From contig DUAT01000119.1 of assembly GCA_012960755.1 (NCBI GenBank), positions 186,001 through 250,000 on the forward strand: a stretch of 64,000 nucleotides of DNA. Reading direction: 5' to 3'. Shown one piece after another: positions 51,718 through 61,657 of this stretch; positions within the stretch are counted from its first letter, which is position 1; each line of letters opens with the position of its first letter. The translations under genes and the position numbers were made by a program. The DNA comes from Gammaproteobacteria bacterium (GTDB taxonomy: Bacteria; Pseudomonadota; Gammaproteobacteria; Pseudomonadales; Azotimanducaceae_A). The notes under the pieces were generated by a model. The model worked only from the letters and a program-made list of their open reading frames with translations. It was not told the DNA's origin and did no database searches.

Positions 51718-54249
51718 ATGTCTGCAAGCCCAGCTACCAGGTCCGGATTACCCATTGATGAAATCCTCGATGAAGTAAAACGCCAGTTCAAACAAACTGA
51801 CCAGGTCGTTCTTGAGGCACCACCTGGCGCGGGTAAAACCACGATTGTACCTCTGGCCCTGATCGCTGAACCCTGGCTGCGTGACAGGAAAATTCTTGTT
51901 TTGGAACCTCGCCGGATCGCAGCAAGATCAGCAGCAATACGCATGTCAGCGCTTATGGATGAGCCCGTCGGCGAAACCATCGGATACAGAATGCGCCTGG
52001 AAACCAGGGTGAGCAAGTCCACCAAGGTCGAGGTGATTACCGAGGGCATACTGACTCGCATGCTGCAACAGGATCCATCGCTGGAACAGGCGGGACTGGT
52101 CGTTTTTGATGAATTTCATGAACGCAATCTGGACTCGGACCTTGCCCTTGCATTATGCCTCAAAGGTCGATCAATTTTCAGGGACTCAGACCCCCTGAAG
52201 CTGCTGGTTATGTCCGCGACACTCGACAGCAAGAAGATCGCAGAACTTATTCACGCTCCGGTCATCACCAGCGAGGGAAAGCTATTTCCCGTAGAGGTTA
52301 TCTATACCGGTGCCAGCAAACCGCGAGATCGAATTGTCGACCGCATCCTGATCACGATCCGAACTGCCCTCAAGGACAACCCCCAGAGCAGTATGCTGGT
52401 CTTTCTGCCGGGTCAGGGTGAAATTGGCCGGGTGCGAGATGCTCTGACAAATCTGCCGGTGGGACTGGAAGTCCATTGCCTGTATGGCAATCTCAGCCTG
52501 GCCGAACAACAATCCGCCATTGCGCCAGCCGGCAAGGGTGTGCGTAAAATCGTACTTGCCACAAATATTGCAGAAACCAGCCTGACGATTGAAGCGATCG
52601 ATGTTGTGATTGACTCAGGGCTGGCTAGAGAAGCGCGATTTGACCCGGCAACCGGGATGACGCGACTACACACGGTTAAAATCTCACGATCTTCGGCGAC
52701 CCAGCGGTTAGGTCGTGCGGGTCGGTTGCGACCAGGGCGATGTTACCGGCTCTGGTCTGAAGACCAACAGCAGCAACTTGCACTGCAATCCACGCCTGAG
52801 ATCCTCCATGCAGACCTCGCGCCCTTTGCGCTGCAACTACTGCATTGGGGTGTCTCTCATCCGAGCGAGCTGGACTGGATGGACCCTCCTTCGAACGGCC
52901 AATGGCAGACATCGATGGCTTTGTTGCGGCAGCTTGGTGCTGTCAGACCAGTGCAGGAACACACGAGTACACCCGGTCTCACCGCGATTGGTGAGGCCAT
53001 GGCGATTCTGCCAACACATCCTCGGATCGCCCACCTGCTCATCTGTAGTAAAGCGATCAGTGTCGTCAACACGGCGTGTCTTATGGCAGCAGCATTGTCC
53101 GATCGTGATCCCTTCCAGGAGCACACCGATATCAGTTACCGGATAGAGATTCTAACGGGTGAGCGCAGCTGCCCACGTCAGCACCGGGGCTGGTTGCAGA
53201 GAACTCGTGATCTTGCCAGGCAGTTTGAACAACAGATATCACAGATCCCGGTTGAAGAGTCTTCGTTTACGGTGCTTCGTTCCCAGCTTGAAGGCTACTT
53301 GCTGGCTTGCGCGTACCCGGATCGCATCGCGCGAAAAAGACATTCAGGGGGTTACCAACTCGCCAATGGACGCAGCGCAAACCTGGCTGGCAGCCAGAGC
53401 CTCGGTAAACATAGATGGTTAGCGGTGGCTGCCGTCGGTGGGCTTGCCCATAGTAAAGGTGACACCATTCGATCTGCGGCATGTCTGGACGAAGAGCTGT
53501 TCGGGAACGCCTTGGCGCATCTGAAGACAGAACACACCGTGGCGCAGTGGGAAGATAAATCGAAACGGTTTATTGCAGAGGAACGAGCCTCGATCGGCAA
53601 ACATGTGATTACCAGGAAGACTCTCCTGGCCGTGCCCGTCGAGATCAAGAATGCTGCGTTGATCAGTCATGTACGCGACGCTAACCTCGGCACACTGACC
53701 TGGACACCAGACCTAAGGCAATGGCAGGCGCGGGTTTCGCTGGTGGGCAATACCCTGAATAAACCCCACTGGCCCCAGGTCGATGACGATTACCTCAGGG
53801 ATCAACTTGAACAATGGCTGGCACCCTTTCTCGACCCGGTTACCACCCTGGGTGATATCAGGAAACTTGATCTCGCATCCATCCTGGAGTCATTGTTAAC
53901 CTGGGATGAACAGACAGAGCTCAAAACCCTCGCACCGACGCGTCTCAAAGTGCCTTCGGGTTCAAACATTCTTATTGACTATCAACATTCACCCCCGATC
54001 CTTGCAGTAAAACTACAGGAAATGTTCGGCTGTGAAGAAACACCACGCCTGGTGGCAAATGAGGTCGCCGTTGTTGTCCACTTGCTCTCTCCGGCCGGTC
54101 GTCCGATTCAGATTACCCAGGATCTGGCGGGATTCTGGCGATCCTCCTACCATCAGGTCAGGAAGGAAATGAAAGGCCGCTACCCGAAGCACCCGTGGCC
54201 GGATGACCCACTTCAAGCGCTACCGACGCGGAGAACCAAGGTACAATGA
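51718..54249 (+). CDS. hrpB: ATP-dependent helicase HrpB
   Basis: The 843-residue protein is a full-length HrpB, a DEAH/RHA-type helicase. Motif I is APPGAGKTT, motif II is DEFHERN, motif III is MSATLDS, motif V ATNIAETSLTI, and motif VI QRLGRAGR. The HA2-like middle part and the HrpB-specific C-terminal domain (SYHQVRKEMKGRYPKHPWPDDP) are present. The substrate RNA of HrpB is not well defined; it is not needed for growth in E. coli. The ATG at 51718 has little ribosome site. It is a single-gene unit and one of the better taxonomic hints in the window. Confidence 0.96.
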   Translation: MSASPATRSGLPIDEILDEVKRQFKQTDQVVLEAPPGAGKTTIVPLALIAEPWLRDRKILVLEPRRIAARSAAIRMSALMDEPVGETIGYRMRLETRVSKSTKVEVITEGILTRMLQQDPSLEQAGLVVFDEFHERNLDSDLALALCLKGRSIFRDSDPLKLLVMSATLDSKKIAELIHAPVITSEGKLFPVEVIYTGASKPRDRIVDRILITIRTALKDNPQSSMLVFLPGQGEIGRVRDALTNLPVGLEVHCLYGNLSLAEQQSAIAPAGKGVRKIVLATNIAETSLTIEAIDVVIDSGLAREARFDPATGMTRLHTVKISRSSATQRLGRAGRLRPGRCYRLWSEDQQQQLALQSTPEILHADLAPFALQLLHWGVSHPSELDWMDPPSNGQWQTSMALLRQLGAVRPVQEHTSTPGLTAIGEAMAILPTHPRIAHLLICSKAISVVNTACLMAAALSDRDPFQEHTDISYRIEILTGERSCPRQHRGWLQRTRDLARQFEQQISQIPVEESSFTVLRSQLEGYLLACAYPDRIARKRHSGGYQLANGRSANLAGSQSLGKHRWLAVAAVGGLAHSKGDTIRSAACLDEELFGNALAHLKTEHTVAQWEDKSKRFIAEERASIGKHVITRKTLLAVPVEIKNAALISHVRDANLGTLTWTPDLRQWQARVSLVGNTLNKPHWPQVDDDYLRDQLEQWLAPFLDPVTTLGDIRKLDLASILESLLTWDEQTELKTLAPTRLKVPSGSNILIDYQHSPPILAVKLQEMFGCEETPRLVANEVAVVVHLLSPAGRPIQITQDLAGFWRSSYHQVRKEMKGRYPKHPWPDDPLQALPTRRTKVQ

Positions 54250-54408
54250 TCTGAATAGCGCATCACCACTGGACAAGCCGTACAAATCGGAAACAGGTGC
54301 ATAGATCACCTCTACAGGTATAGTCTGATGATTGAAAACGAAATACGGATCAGTGGGTACTCAGCTGCGTGGTAAAGCTACAGGTACTAAGAAGGACGGA
54401 GTACTAAT

Positions 54409-55230
54409 TTGCGTTTACAGGTTTATGGACAAACTCACTCACCATGGGTGCAGGCAGTACTGCTGGGTCTGTACGAAAAACGTATCGAACATACTTTAAC
54501 CACCGCAACACCTCTCAAAGTTCTGAAAAAATGGGGTGTGATGATGCCTGCGGCCCGGGTCGATGATGACGATTGGCAACTGGAATCTGCTGAGATTCTG
54601 CAACGCATTGGTTTTGGGACGATAGACCCTGCGGATATGAAGGCCATCTATACTGCATGGCAGGGTGTTATGCATCGCGCAGATAGTGCGACTAGATTTT
54701 TTCACCGTTTCAGTCTCGCTGGTGATCCACATCCTTTTATCCTGAGAAGACTCTGGAGGAACTTCTGGCGCAGTTTTTCGACGTTCTACTTTTTCATTCT
54801 GATCCGTTTCCGTGTGATGACGGTTGGCTACAGGGACCCGGAGGACTTTGCGGTGCAGTTTCTGTACTGGAACGAGAAACTTGCAACATCGGATGGTCCT
54901 TTTTTAGGCGGAGACCAACCGAACACAACTGACCTGATACTCTTTGGCATTATCCAATGTCATTGCAGTATTCCGGTTCCGCCGCTGACGGCGTTGACTG
55001 ATGATGAAAGGCTGACTCGCCTTCGAGAGTGGATGGGCAGTATGAATGTTCGGTTCTCAAACTATCCTTATCTGTACTCCGGCGCTTACTTTGAGCCTTG
55101 GAACATAACGTTCGCGCCAGCAACGCTGCTGGATCAAGCCGCTTTCTGGGAGGGAGCGATCATCATGGTCTGTTTGTTTCCTGTCACAGTTCCACTGGTG
55201 TTCTACCTGATGTCGAAGGTGCCGCGTTAG
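54409..55230 (+). CDS. Glutathione S-transferase-like protein with C-terminal membrane tail
   Basis: The 273-residue protein opens with a thioredoxin-like GST N domain (LQVYGQTHSPWVQAVLLGLYEKRIEHTL, then MPAARVDD and QLESAEILQRIG) and has a GST-C-type helical half with an interrupting arm. The last 25 residues are a hydrophobic span (IIMVCLFPVTVPLVFYLM), giving a tail-anchored layout unlike usual soluble GSTs. The start is TTG at 54409, preceded by AAGGACGGAG; no ATG suits. It may act on membrane-associated hydrophobic compounds. It lies alone ahead of an SDR gene. Confidence 0.82.
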   Translation: MRLQVYGQTHSPWVQAVLLGLYEKRIEHTLTTATPLKVLKKWGVMMPAARVDDDDWQLESAEILQRIGFGTIDPADMKAIYTAWQGVMHRADSATRFFHRFSLAGDPHPFILRRLWRNFWRSFSTFYFFILIRFRVMTVGYRDPEDFAVQFLYWNEKLATSDGPFLGGDQPNTTDLILFGIIQCHCSIPVPPLTALTDDERLTRLREWMGSMNVRFSNYPYLYSGAYFEPWNITFAPATLLDQAAFWEGAIIMVCLFPVTVPLVFYLMSKVPR

Positions 55231-55361
55231 TGAGCTGTTACCGGAAACCCATCGGGCCTATGTCCGGCCTGGAATTACCACCAAATAATTTCATTTTCCG
55301 TGTTTCTCATCATCCGGGTTGAAGTAAACTAGTGCCCAATGTCAGATTCAGGATGAGACAC

Positions 55362-56171
55362 ATGTCGCAGCTGTTAGCAGGGAAAGTTACTATCGTCACT
55401 GGTGCCGGGTCAGGAATCGGCGCTGCCAGTGCAATCCGCTTCGCTGCCGAAGGGGCCAGTGTTATTGTCGCAGACATTCGCCTTCACAAGGCAGAGCAGA
55501 CTGCTGCCGAAATTGTTCATGCTGGTGGGGCCGCCCAGGCCGTTGCAGTTGATGTGTCGGAAGAAAGCGCCGTTGAACAAATGGTCGCAGAATGCGTGGC
55601 TCACTTTGGCCGTCTTGACGTGCTTTTTAACAATGCGGGCACTTTGCGACCAGGCAACGCAGTCAACCTAACGGTAGAAGACTGGGATCTGGTAATGGGC
55701 GTCAACGTCAGGTCGGTTTTTCTCGGAGCCAAATTTGCTGTGCCACAGATGCTGGTCAACGGCAGTGGTTCTATCATCAACACGGCGTCCATATCTGGCC
55801 TCCATGGTGATGGCAATGCCGTTGTCTACGCTGCGAGTAAAGCAGCGGTGATCAATCTGACCCGGGCGCTATCAACCGATCACGCACCGGACGGTATCAG
55901 GGTCAATGCGATTTGTCCGGGGACAATCAGCACACCACCTGTTCAGCGAATGATGGCAGATCCCTCAGCACTGGAGGTCAATCTAAAAGCCCATGCGCTT
56001 GGGCGACTGGGTCAACCGGAGGAGATAGCTAACGTTGCCGTGTGGTTAGCTAGCGACGAGTCCTCGTTTGTTAGCGGGGAGTCTATTGTTGTCGATGGTG
56101 GCCTGCGTGCCCAGTCACCTCTCGGTCGTATGGGTGATCCCCGACCCGGGCGTACTCAACAGAAGGCATGA
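55362..56171 (+). CDS. SDR-family oxidoreductase
   Basis: A 269-residue classical SDR with TGAGSGIG, VADIR strand end, NNAG, INTASISG and YAASK. The C-terminal ASDESSFVSGESIVVDGG is typical and is followed by a 20-residue Arg/Gly-rich tail. I chose ATG at 55362, preceded by CAGGA; the frame is open to 55332 with residues that do not look SDR-like. It could oxidise a secondary alcohol; the substrate is unknown. A lipoprotein gene follows 158 bp later on the same strand. Confidence 0.92.
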   Translation: MSQLLAGKVTIVTGAGSGIGAASAIRFAAEGASVIVADIRLHKAEQTAAEIVHAGGAAQAVAVDVSEESAVEQMVAECVAHFGRLDVLFNNAGTLRPGNAVNLTVEDWDLVMGVNVRSVFLGAKFAVPQMLVNGSGSIINTASISGLHGDGNAVVYAASKAAVINLTRALSTDHAPDGIRVNAICPGTISTPPVQRMMADPSALEVNLKAHALGRLGQPEEIANVAVWLASDESSFVSGESIVVDGGLRAQSPLGRMGDPRPGRTQQKA

Positions 56172-56329
56172 GGAAACTTTCAGGCTGTGTTCCTTATCCT
56201 CTACATTGCCGATCGATAGCCGATATTGAAAATATTTATGCTTCCGTAACAATGGCAAGAGTAGCGAACATGGGAATCGGCCAGGACACGGGCGCAGTTA
56301 CCGGCGAACACAATAATGAAGGCAAAACT

Positions 56330-57586
56330 ATGATTTCAGAGTTTTGGCGATATGCAGTATTGTCTATGACACTTTTCGGCGTTGCATGTAGCAGCGGCAG
56401 CAATAGCAGCAATACCACTTCACCGCCCCCGCCACCACCACCACCTGCGGAACTCACTACCGGACCCGAAGTCTGCACCGGTGACATGGCCGGTGACTTC
56501 GCGTGTTCGGGAATTTCGTTGCGCAAGAGAGTGGCCACTGACGCAATGGGCGGTGGCCTTGGCAATGACATCTGGGGTTGGGCTGATACGCAAACGGGCG
56601 ATGAATACGCTCTCATGGGTCTGACGAACGGCACTGCATTTGTCGATGTGACTGATCCCGACAACCCGATCTATCTCGGGCACATGGCGACCAATACTGT
56701 GGACTCAGCGTGGCGGGATATCAAGGTCTACATGGACCACGCATATGTCGTGGCTGACGGTGCCGGTGCACATGGCATGCAGGTGTTTGACCTGACCCGG
56801 CTGCGAGGCGTCGGGTCAGCGCAGACGTTCACAGCCGACGGCATCTACAGTGACTTCGGCAACGCGCACAACGTCGCCATCAACGAAGCAACGGGTTTCG
56901 CCTATGCCGTCGGTACAGACACCTGTAACGAAGGATTGCATATGATCAATATATCGACACCGAACAATCCGATGTTCGCCGGTTGCTACGACGAAGCCGA
57001 TATTCATGATACGCAGTGTGTTGTTTACCAGGGACCGGATCCCGATCACTCCGGCAGCGAAATCTGTTTTAACTCAAACAGGAATAATCTGTCGAACCAG
57101 CATAATGTCGGTATCGCGGATGTCAGTATCAAAGCGGCGCCATTTACCATCTCCTCGACGATTTACCCGGAAGCCGGATTTGCCCACCAGGGGTGGTTGA
57201 CCGAAGACCATCGGTACTTCCTATTGGGTGACGAGGCTGACGAGACAAACTTCAGCGCACCAACCCGTACATTGATTTTCGATGTCACGGATCTCGATGC
57301 ACCCGTATTTGTTTCTACCTACGAAGCTGCAACTGCGTCGATAGATCATAATATGTACATAGTCGGAAATCGTGTATTCCAAGCGAACTACACCTCCGGA
57401 GTGCGGGTACTCGAGTTCGGTGACTTGTCGAACAGCGAAATAATGGAAATCGCATTTTTTGACACCTATCCTGACAGCGCTAGCGCATCATTTGACGGCG
57501 CCTGGAGCGTGTACCCGTTCCTCCCGTCTGGTAACATCATCGCCAGCGACAGAACGAACGGCTTATTCATCCTGACGATGCTGTGA
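56330..57586 (+). CDS. Choice-of-anchor B family lipoprotein
   Basis: From ATG at 56330 the 418-residue protein has a lipoprotein signal (LFGVAC), a low-complexity linker of Ser/Asn and eight Pro, and a beta-propeller-like region of LVIVP-type repeats (GTAFVDVTDPDNPIYLGHM, MHMINISTPNNPMFAG-like, LIFDVTDLDAPVFVSTYE). This is the choice-of-anchor B architecture of marine bacteria. It should be an outer-membrane-anchored protein of unknown binding role. GAAGG lies before the ATG. The frame is open to 56168 with unlikely residues. The 56.3-58.8 kb stretch looks more GC-rich than its flanks. Confidence 0.87.
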   Translation: MISEFWRYAVLSMTLFGVACSSGSNSSNTTSPPPPPPPPAELTTGPEVCTGDMAGDFACSGISLRKRVATDAMGGGLGNDIWGWADTQTGDEYALMGLTNGTAFVDVTDPDNPIYLGHMATNTVDSAWRDIKVYMDHAYVVADGAGAHGMQVFDLTRLRGVGSAQTFTADGIYSDFGNAHNVAINEATGFAYAVGTDTCNEGLHMINISTPNNPMFAGCYDEADIHDTQCVVYQGPDPDHSGSEICFNSNRNNLSNQHNVGIADVSIKAAPFTISSTIYPEAGFAHQGWLTEDHRYFLLGDEADETNFSAPTRTLIFDVTDLDAPVFVSTYEAATASIDHNMYIVGNRVFQANYTSGVRVLEFGDLSNSEIMEIAFFDTYPDSASASFDGAWSVYPFLPSGNIIASDRTNGLFILTML

Positions 57587-57665
57587 GTCATAGGGTCGCA
57601 TTGATACTTATCTGTTGCTGTACCAACGTTGATAACAGAATAGAACTATTAAACGCATTTTCACT

Positions 57666-58754
57666 TTGTCATTCTTAGTCTATACTCAGGTGATAGACCT
57701 TCAATTCACCAGCCCGACACCGCCGGAAACGGGTACAGCGATCGAGCCAAACTTCACGGGCGAAAGCGGGCTTCCGTCGGTTTACTGGCATGATGATCTC
57801 CTGCTGACCACGCAAGGCTGTATCGACGGCGCTGCCAGTTACACGATCGTGCTCGGCAGTGGCGAGGAGGTGGCTACCGGCGACATGGCCGAAAATCCAG
57901 ACGGAGTTTACAGCGCGATAGTTGACCCGCTTGAACCGAACACCGGCGTCGCCCGTGTCAGCATCTTCATCGACTGCCCCGGCACCATGCCAGACGAATT
58001 CATCGAGTTTGACATCTACATCGATCCAAGCGGCCAGGTGATCACGACCACGGGCGCACCGGTGGCGAGCGCAACGGTGACCCTGCTGCGCTCATCTTCC
58101 GGCGAGGAAGGTACCTTTAGCGCCGTTCCTGACGGCTCGGCTGTCATGTCGCCTTCGAACCGCATTAATCCGGACCTGACCGACGCAGACGGCTTCTTCC
58201 GTTGGGACGTCATGACCGGGTTCTACAAGGTGCGAACCGAAGCGCTGGATTGCGTGTCCCCGGAGAATCCGACGCAGCAATTCGTCGAGACGCCGGTACT
58301 ACCGATACCGCCACCGGCACTTGACCTGGTACTGGTACTCGACTGCACGCGGGATATTGACGAGGACGGAGTCGATGACGACGTCGATAACTGCCCGAAC
58401 GACGCCAACCCAGGTCAGGAAGACTTTGATGGCGATAACATCGGTGATATCTGTGATGACGACATTGACGGCGATCAGGTACCGAACGACTCCGATGCGC
58501 ACCCGCGGTCGGACCTCGGCCCGACCGTCGTGGTCAATAGCTGTGATTCCGGAGTGGCCAACGACGTGCTCTCCAGCGGTTCCAGCATTGCCGACCTTGT
58601 GACTGACGCTTTTGATACCGGTGGCGAACGTGCTGTGAAACGTCTGCTGAAAAAATTGCAGCGCAATAACATCATCACCAAGAAAGAAGCGAAAGCCATC
58701 AAGAAATGCGCTAAGCACGACGACGATGACGACTCGGACAGTGACAGCGACTGA
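57666..58754 (+). CDS. Extracellular-type protein with thrombospondin-3 repeats, 5' end doubtful
   Basis: This 362-codon frame lacks an ATG; the only listed start is TTG at 57666. Domains: an N-terminal beta-rich part, a carboxypeptidase-regulatory-like segment (VITTTGAPVASATVTLL), and thrombospondin type 3 calcium repeats (DEDGVDDDVDNCPNDANPGQ). It ends with a basic helix and an acidic poly-Asp/Ser tail. Upstream, codons from ATT at 57648 read IKRIFTLSFLVY, which would make a start-like sequence if ATT were ATG. No full signal peptide is visible. The gene may have a mutated start, or be truncated. A strong terminator follows. Confidence 0.7.
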   Translation: MSFLVYTQVIDLQFTSPTPPETGTAIEPNFTGESGLPSVYWHDDLLLTTQGCIDGAASYTIVLGSGEEVATGDMAENPDGVYSAIVDPLEPNTGVARVSIFIDCPGTMPDEFIEFDIYIDPSGQVITTTGAPVASATVTLLRSSSGEEGTFSAVPDGSAVMSPSNRINPDLTDADGFFRWDVMTGFYKVRTEALDCVSPENPTQQFVETPVLPIPPPALDLVLVLDCTRDIDEDGVDDDVDNCPNDANPGQEDFDGDNIGDICDDDIDGDQVPNDSDAHPRSDLGPTVVVNSCDSGVANDVLSSGSSIADLVTDAFDTGGERAVKRLLKKLQRNNIITKKEAKAIKKCAKHDDDDDSDSDSD

Positions 58755-58776
58755 TCCCGGTCACCAGATTGTCCAG

Positions 58777-58806
58777 AGAACCCCGCTTCGGTGGGGTTCT
58801 TTTTTA
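58777..58806 (+). terminator. Rho-independent terminator
   Basis: AGAACCCC and GGGGTTCT form an 8-bp GC-rich stem around GCTTCGGT (which contains a TTCG tetraloop), followed by a run of T. It lies 22 bp after the stop of the thrombospondin-repeat gene and terminates plus-strand transcription from the 56.3-58.8 kb genes. This indicates that the unit is or was transcribed. Confidence 0.93.
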
Positions 58807-58885
58807 AAGTGATAGGCTCGGAAGTGGTCTAATTGACTGTCCGTTAAACCCGGGTCACTCACTCCGACTCCCTAGATTTCAGCCG

Positions 58886-59251
58886 TCACTGGGACGCCTC
58901 AGGTATGTGGTTCTCTAACAGTTGGGCAACACGACTGTGACCATGGCGACGGGCATCCCCAATCGGTGTGCCTCCCCATCGGTCACGAAGGAACAAACTT
59001 ATTTGACCGACATCGCTATCGTGGTCTTCGTCTCTAATCGAGTCACCTCTTACGCCACCATGTTTTTGCAGAAAATCGGGACGGCCGGAAAGTGTTGACA
59101 TCACCCTGTCTACGGAAACAAGATGAAAACTGAAAGAAGGAACTCTCGGATCATTTGCCAGTCTGGGCGGAATTTCGAACAGACCAGGCGGATGACGACC
59201 AGGTTGAATTAGTAAATAGACCGTTTTGATAACAAGCTGGAGAATTAGCAT
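58886..59251 (-). pseudogene. Ankyrin-repeat gene remnant
   Basis: The end of this 121-codon frame reads DRWGGTPIGDARRHGHSRVA followed by QLLENH, one clear ankyrin-like repeat, such as those ending some glutaminase or channel proteins. The first 60 codons do not look like a natural N terminus. It is likely the 3' end of a larger gene whose start is gone. Of the surrounding 752-bp gap, 59252-59506 holds nothing I recognise. Confidence 0.45.
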
Positions 59252-59506
59252 GTCAGGTATTATCAGAAAAAACCAAGAAGGATTAACTGGGTTGAGTTCC
59301 CTTCGTTCACCCTGACCTGTTTTCTAGATTCCACAGTTCCGGAGCCGTCAATTGCTGGTGGCCCTTTTCATTGGTTCAGGCTGGTGTCAGTGCGTGAACA
59401 GGCCCAAAGAAGCATCGTTGCAATGGCTTATACCAATTATCGGTCGCAGCTTGATTATCGAAAATCGCACAGGACATGCTTGAAAATATCCTAGATTGAG
59501 AATCCA

Positions 59507-60442
59507 ATGAAGTATTCATTGTTGCTGATTAGTTTGATGACATCCTCTGTCAATGCAGATTTTACAGATATTGTGTCAGATAGAAAATGGATCCACGGCT
59601 CAGAGAATTGTGATTTAGACACTGAACCGGCAATTGATCGGCTCAAGGTTAACAACAATACTTTTATCTTGAGACAAAATAAATGTATCAATGTAGAGGC
59701 GCCATTTATCTATGTCCTGTTTGGAGAGCATACAGTCTTTATCCAGGATACAGGCGCTACCGAAGATCCTGACAAGTTCCCTATCTACGAAACCATCCAA
59801 CAATTGGTAAGTAAATGGAAGGCTGAAAATAGTATCAGCAAGATGGATATTCTGGTGACACATTCTCATAGTCACCTGGATCATCGCGCCGGGGATGCGC
59901 AATTTAGAAACAAGGCAGATGTTATTCTGATTGAAGCAAATGAAGCTGCCATCATTGAGTATTTTAATTTTGCCAACTGGCCTGATGGTGAGACCGTTGT
60001 TGATTTGGGGAATCGAAAACTGACAGTGTTCCCAATTCCCGGTCATCATGATGAAAGTATCGCCGTCTATGATACTCAAACCCGTTGGTTGTTAACAGGC
60101 GATACATTTTATCCTGGCAGACTTTACATCAACGATTGGAAGCAATTTAAAATCAGTATCCAGAAGTTACTGGTCTTTGCGGAGGAACATCAAGTCAGTG
60201 CCCTCTTGGGTACCCATATAGAAATGACCAGCTCTGCAAGGATTGACTATGCCTTTGGAGCAACATATCAGCCCGAAGAAGCGCCTCTGCCGTTGATGGT
60301 ATCTGACCTGTTGCTATTGAATAATACGCTTAAGCAAATGGGTGATGAGGCAGATGATAAAATACTCGATAAGTTCATCATTGCACCTGTAGGTATAGTC
60401 CAGCGAGTCCTTGGTACAGTACTGGGTTGGTTTTTTGTTTAG
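59507..60442 (+). CDS. Secreted MBL-fold metallo-hydrolase
   Basis: The 311-residue protein has a short signal peptide (LLLISLMTSSVNA) and a full metallo-beta-lactamase-fold metal set: HSHLDH in THSHSHLDHRAGD, His in PGHHDESI, Asp in LLTGDTFYP, and a last His in LLGTHIEM. It should bind two metal ions in the periplasm. It belongs with glyoxalase II-like and other generic MBL hydrolases; resistance to beta-lactams is not implied. The gene is visibly more AT-rich than both neighbours, which suggests separate origin. It is a single-gene unit. Confidence 0.92.
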   Translation: MKYSLLLISLMTSSVNADFTDIVSDRKWIHGSENCDLDTEPAIDRLKVNNNTFILRQNKCINVEAPFIYVLFGEHTVFIQDTGATEDPDKFPIYETIQQLVSKWKAENSISKMDILVTHSHSHLDHRAGDAQFRNKADVILIEANEAAIIEYFNFANWPDGETVVDLGNRKLTVFPIPGHHDESIAVYDTQTRWLLTGDTFYPGRLYINDWKQFKISIQKLLVFAEEHQVSALLGTHIEMTSSARIDYAFGATYQPEEAPLPLMVSDLLLLNNTLKQMGDEADDKILDKFIIAPVGIVQRVLGTVLGWFFV

Positions 60443-60483
60443 TTAAACGGGGACATCGATTCCATAAGTACTTAAGAAGATAC

Positions 60484-61416
60484 CTACTTGTTGTTGCGGC
60501 TAGAGTATTGCGATACACACTGGCACCGCAACTGCCAGATTGATCCAATTTTTCCATCTTCAATCATCTCCTTGAGCGCTAACAGTTCTTTGACGGTCTC
60601 CCGCGCAAATGCAAACCCGGCTGTTTTGTTTGTAAATCGGGTTGTAAAAACCGAACGAAGCATGACCGATAAACGGGGATTACCAGAGAAATAGCGGCCT
60701 TTGGGATTGAGCGCCTTGATACAGGCGCTATACGAACTCCCCGGCATCATGTCAAAAATGACATCATAGGTCCGGCCGGTGCGTACAAAATCGTCCTTTG
60801 TATAATCAATGAAATGGTCCGCTCCAATGCGTCTCAACAGGTCTTCTTTGATGGCGCTGTCAACGGCAGTGACTTCCGCGCCCATGGATTTTGCAATCTG
60901 CACGCTGTGCGCGCCGATGCTGCCGCCAGCGCCGTTGATTAATATCGTTTCCCCTGCCCGGATTTCTGCCTGTCGCATGAAATGCAGCGCATTAAGCCCA
61001 CCCAGTGGTACTGCCGCGGCTTGCGCAAAACTCATATTCATGGGCTTGGCAGCAATGGGGTAGTTTGCCGGTAAGGCGACATACTCGGCATAGGCACCCA
61101 GCCGAAGCCTCGCGGCGCCGAAAACCTCATCGCCCACGGAGAAATCCTCAACGTCTTTCCCGAGCGCTTCTGTCACTCCAGAGAAATAGCCACCGAGGAT
61201 CTGTCATTTTGGTTTTCTCACGCCAAGTGCAATCCGCAGGGGCAGCCAGAACCACTTCACTGAGTATTTAAAACTGCGCATCTCACAATCGGATTTTGTC
61301 GCTTCCGCCGCCCGTACTCTTATCAACACTTCATCGTCCATCGGATCGGGTTTTTTTACCTCCCTGAGTTGCAGAACGTCAGGTGGCCCGTATCTTGAGT
61401 AAGTGATGGCTTTCAT
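60484..61416 (-). pseudogene. Broken zinc-type alcohol dehydrogenase/quinone oxidoreductase
   Basis: The gene starts well (MKAITYSRYGPPDVLQLREV, ATG at 61416) but meets an in-frame TGA at 61204-61206. The same frame continues without shift (QILGGYFSGVTEALGKDV ... ILINGAGGSIGAHSVQIAKS) for about 240 codons. Homologues have a basic residue at this position, so a CGA-to-TGA change is a simple explanation. The last 20 residues (WQLRCQCVSQYSSRNNK) also depart from the family, so the 3' end is altered too. It would have been a GroES-Rossmann NADPH-dependent reductase of about 310 residues. A related fragment lies at 31.5 kb. Confidence 0.85.
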
Positions 61417-61657
61417 GTCTTTTTGCTCCCATGGGAAATCCTGGCGCTACCGGCCCAATCCACCCTCTCTGGTTGCCTTGATTTCGCAAGCCCCCTGATC
61501 TGGGCGACAGTCTCACCGGTTGCGCCGGTAATCTTTGCATGTAACAGTTGGATGGCTTGTTGAACACAATCCACCAGACCGTCTAGGACGCATTTGTATC
61601 CAGACCTGTGGTGGACAAGCGAGCGCTTACCGAGTTTTTACCACGGTAAAGTACGCC

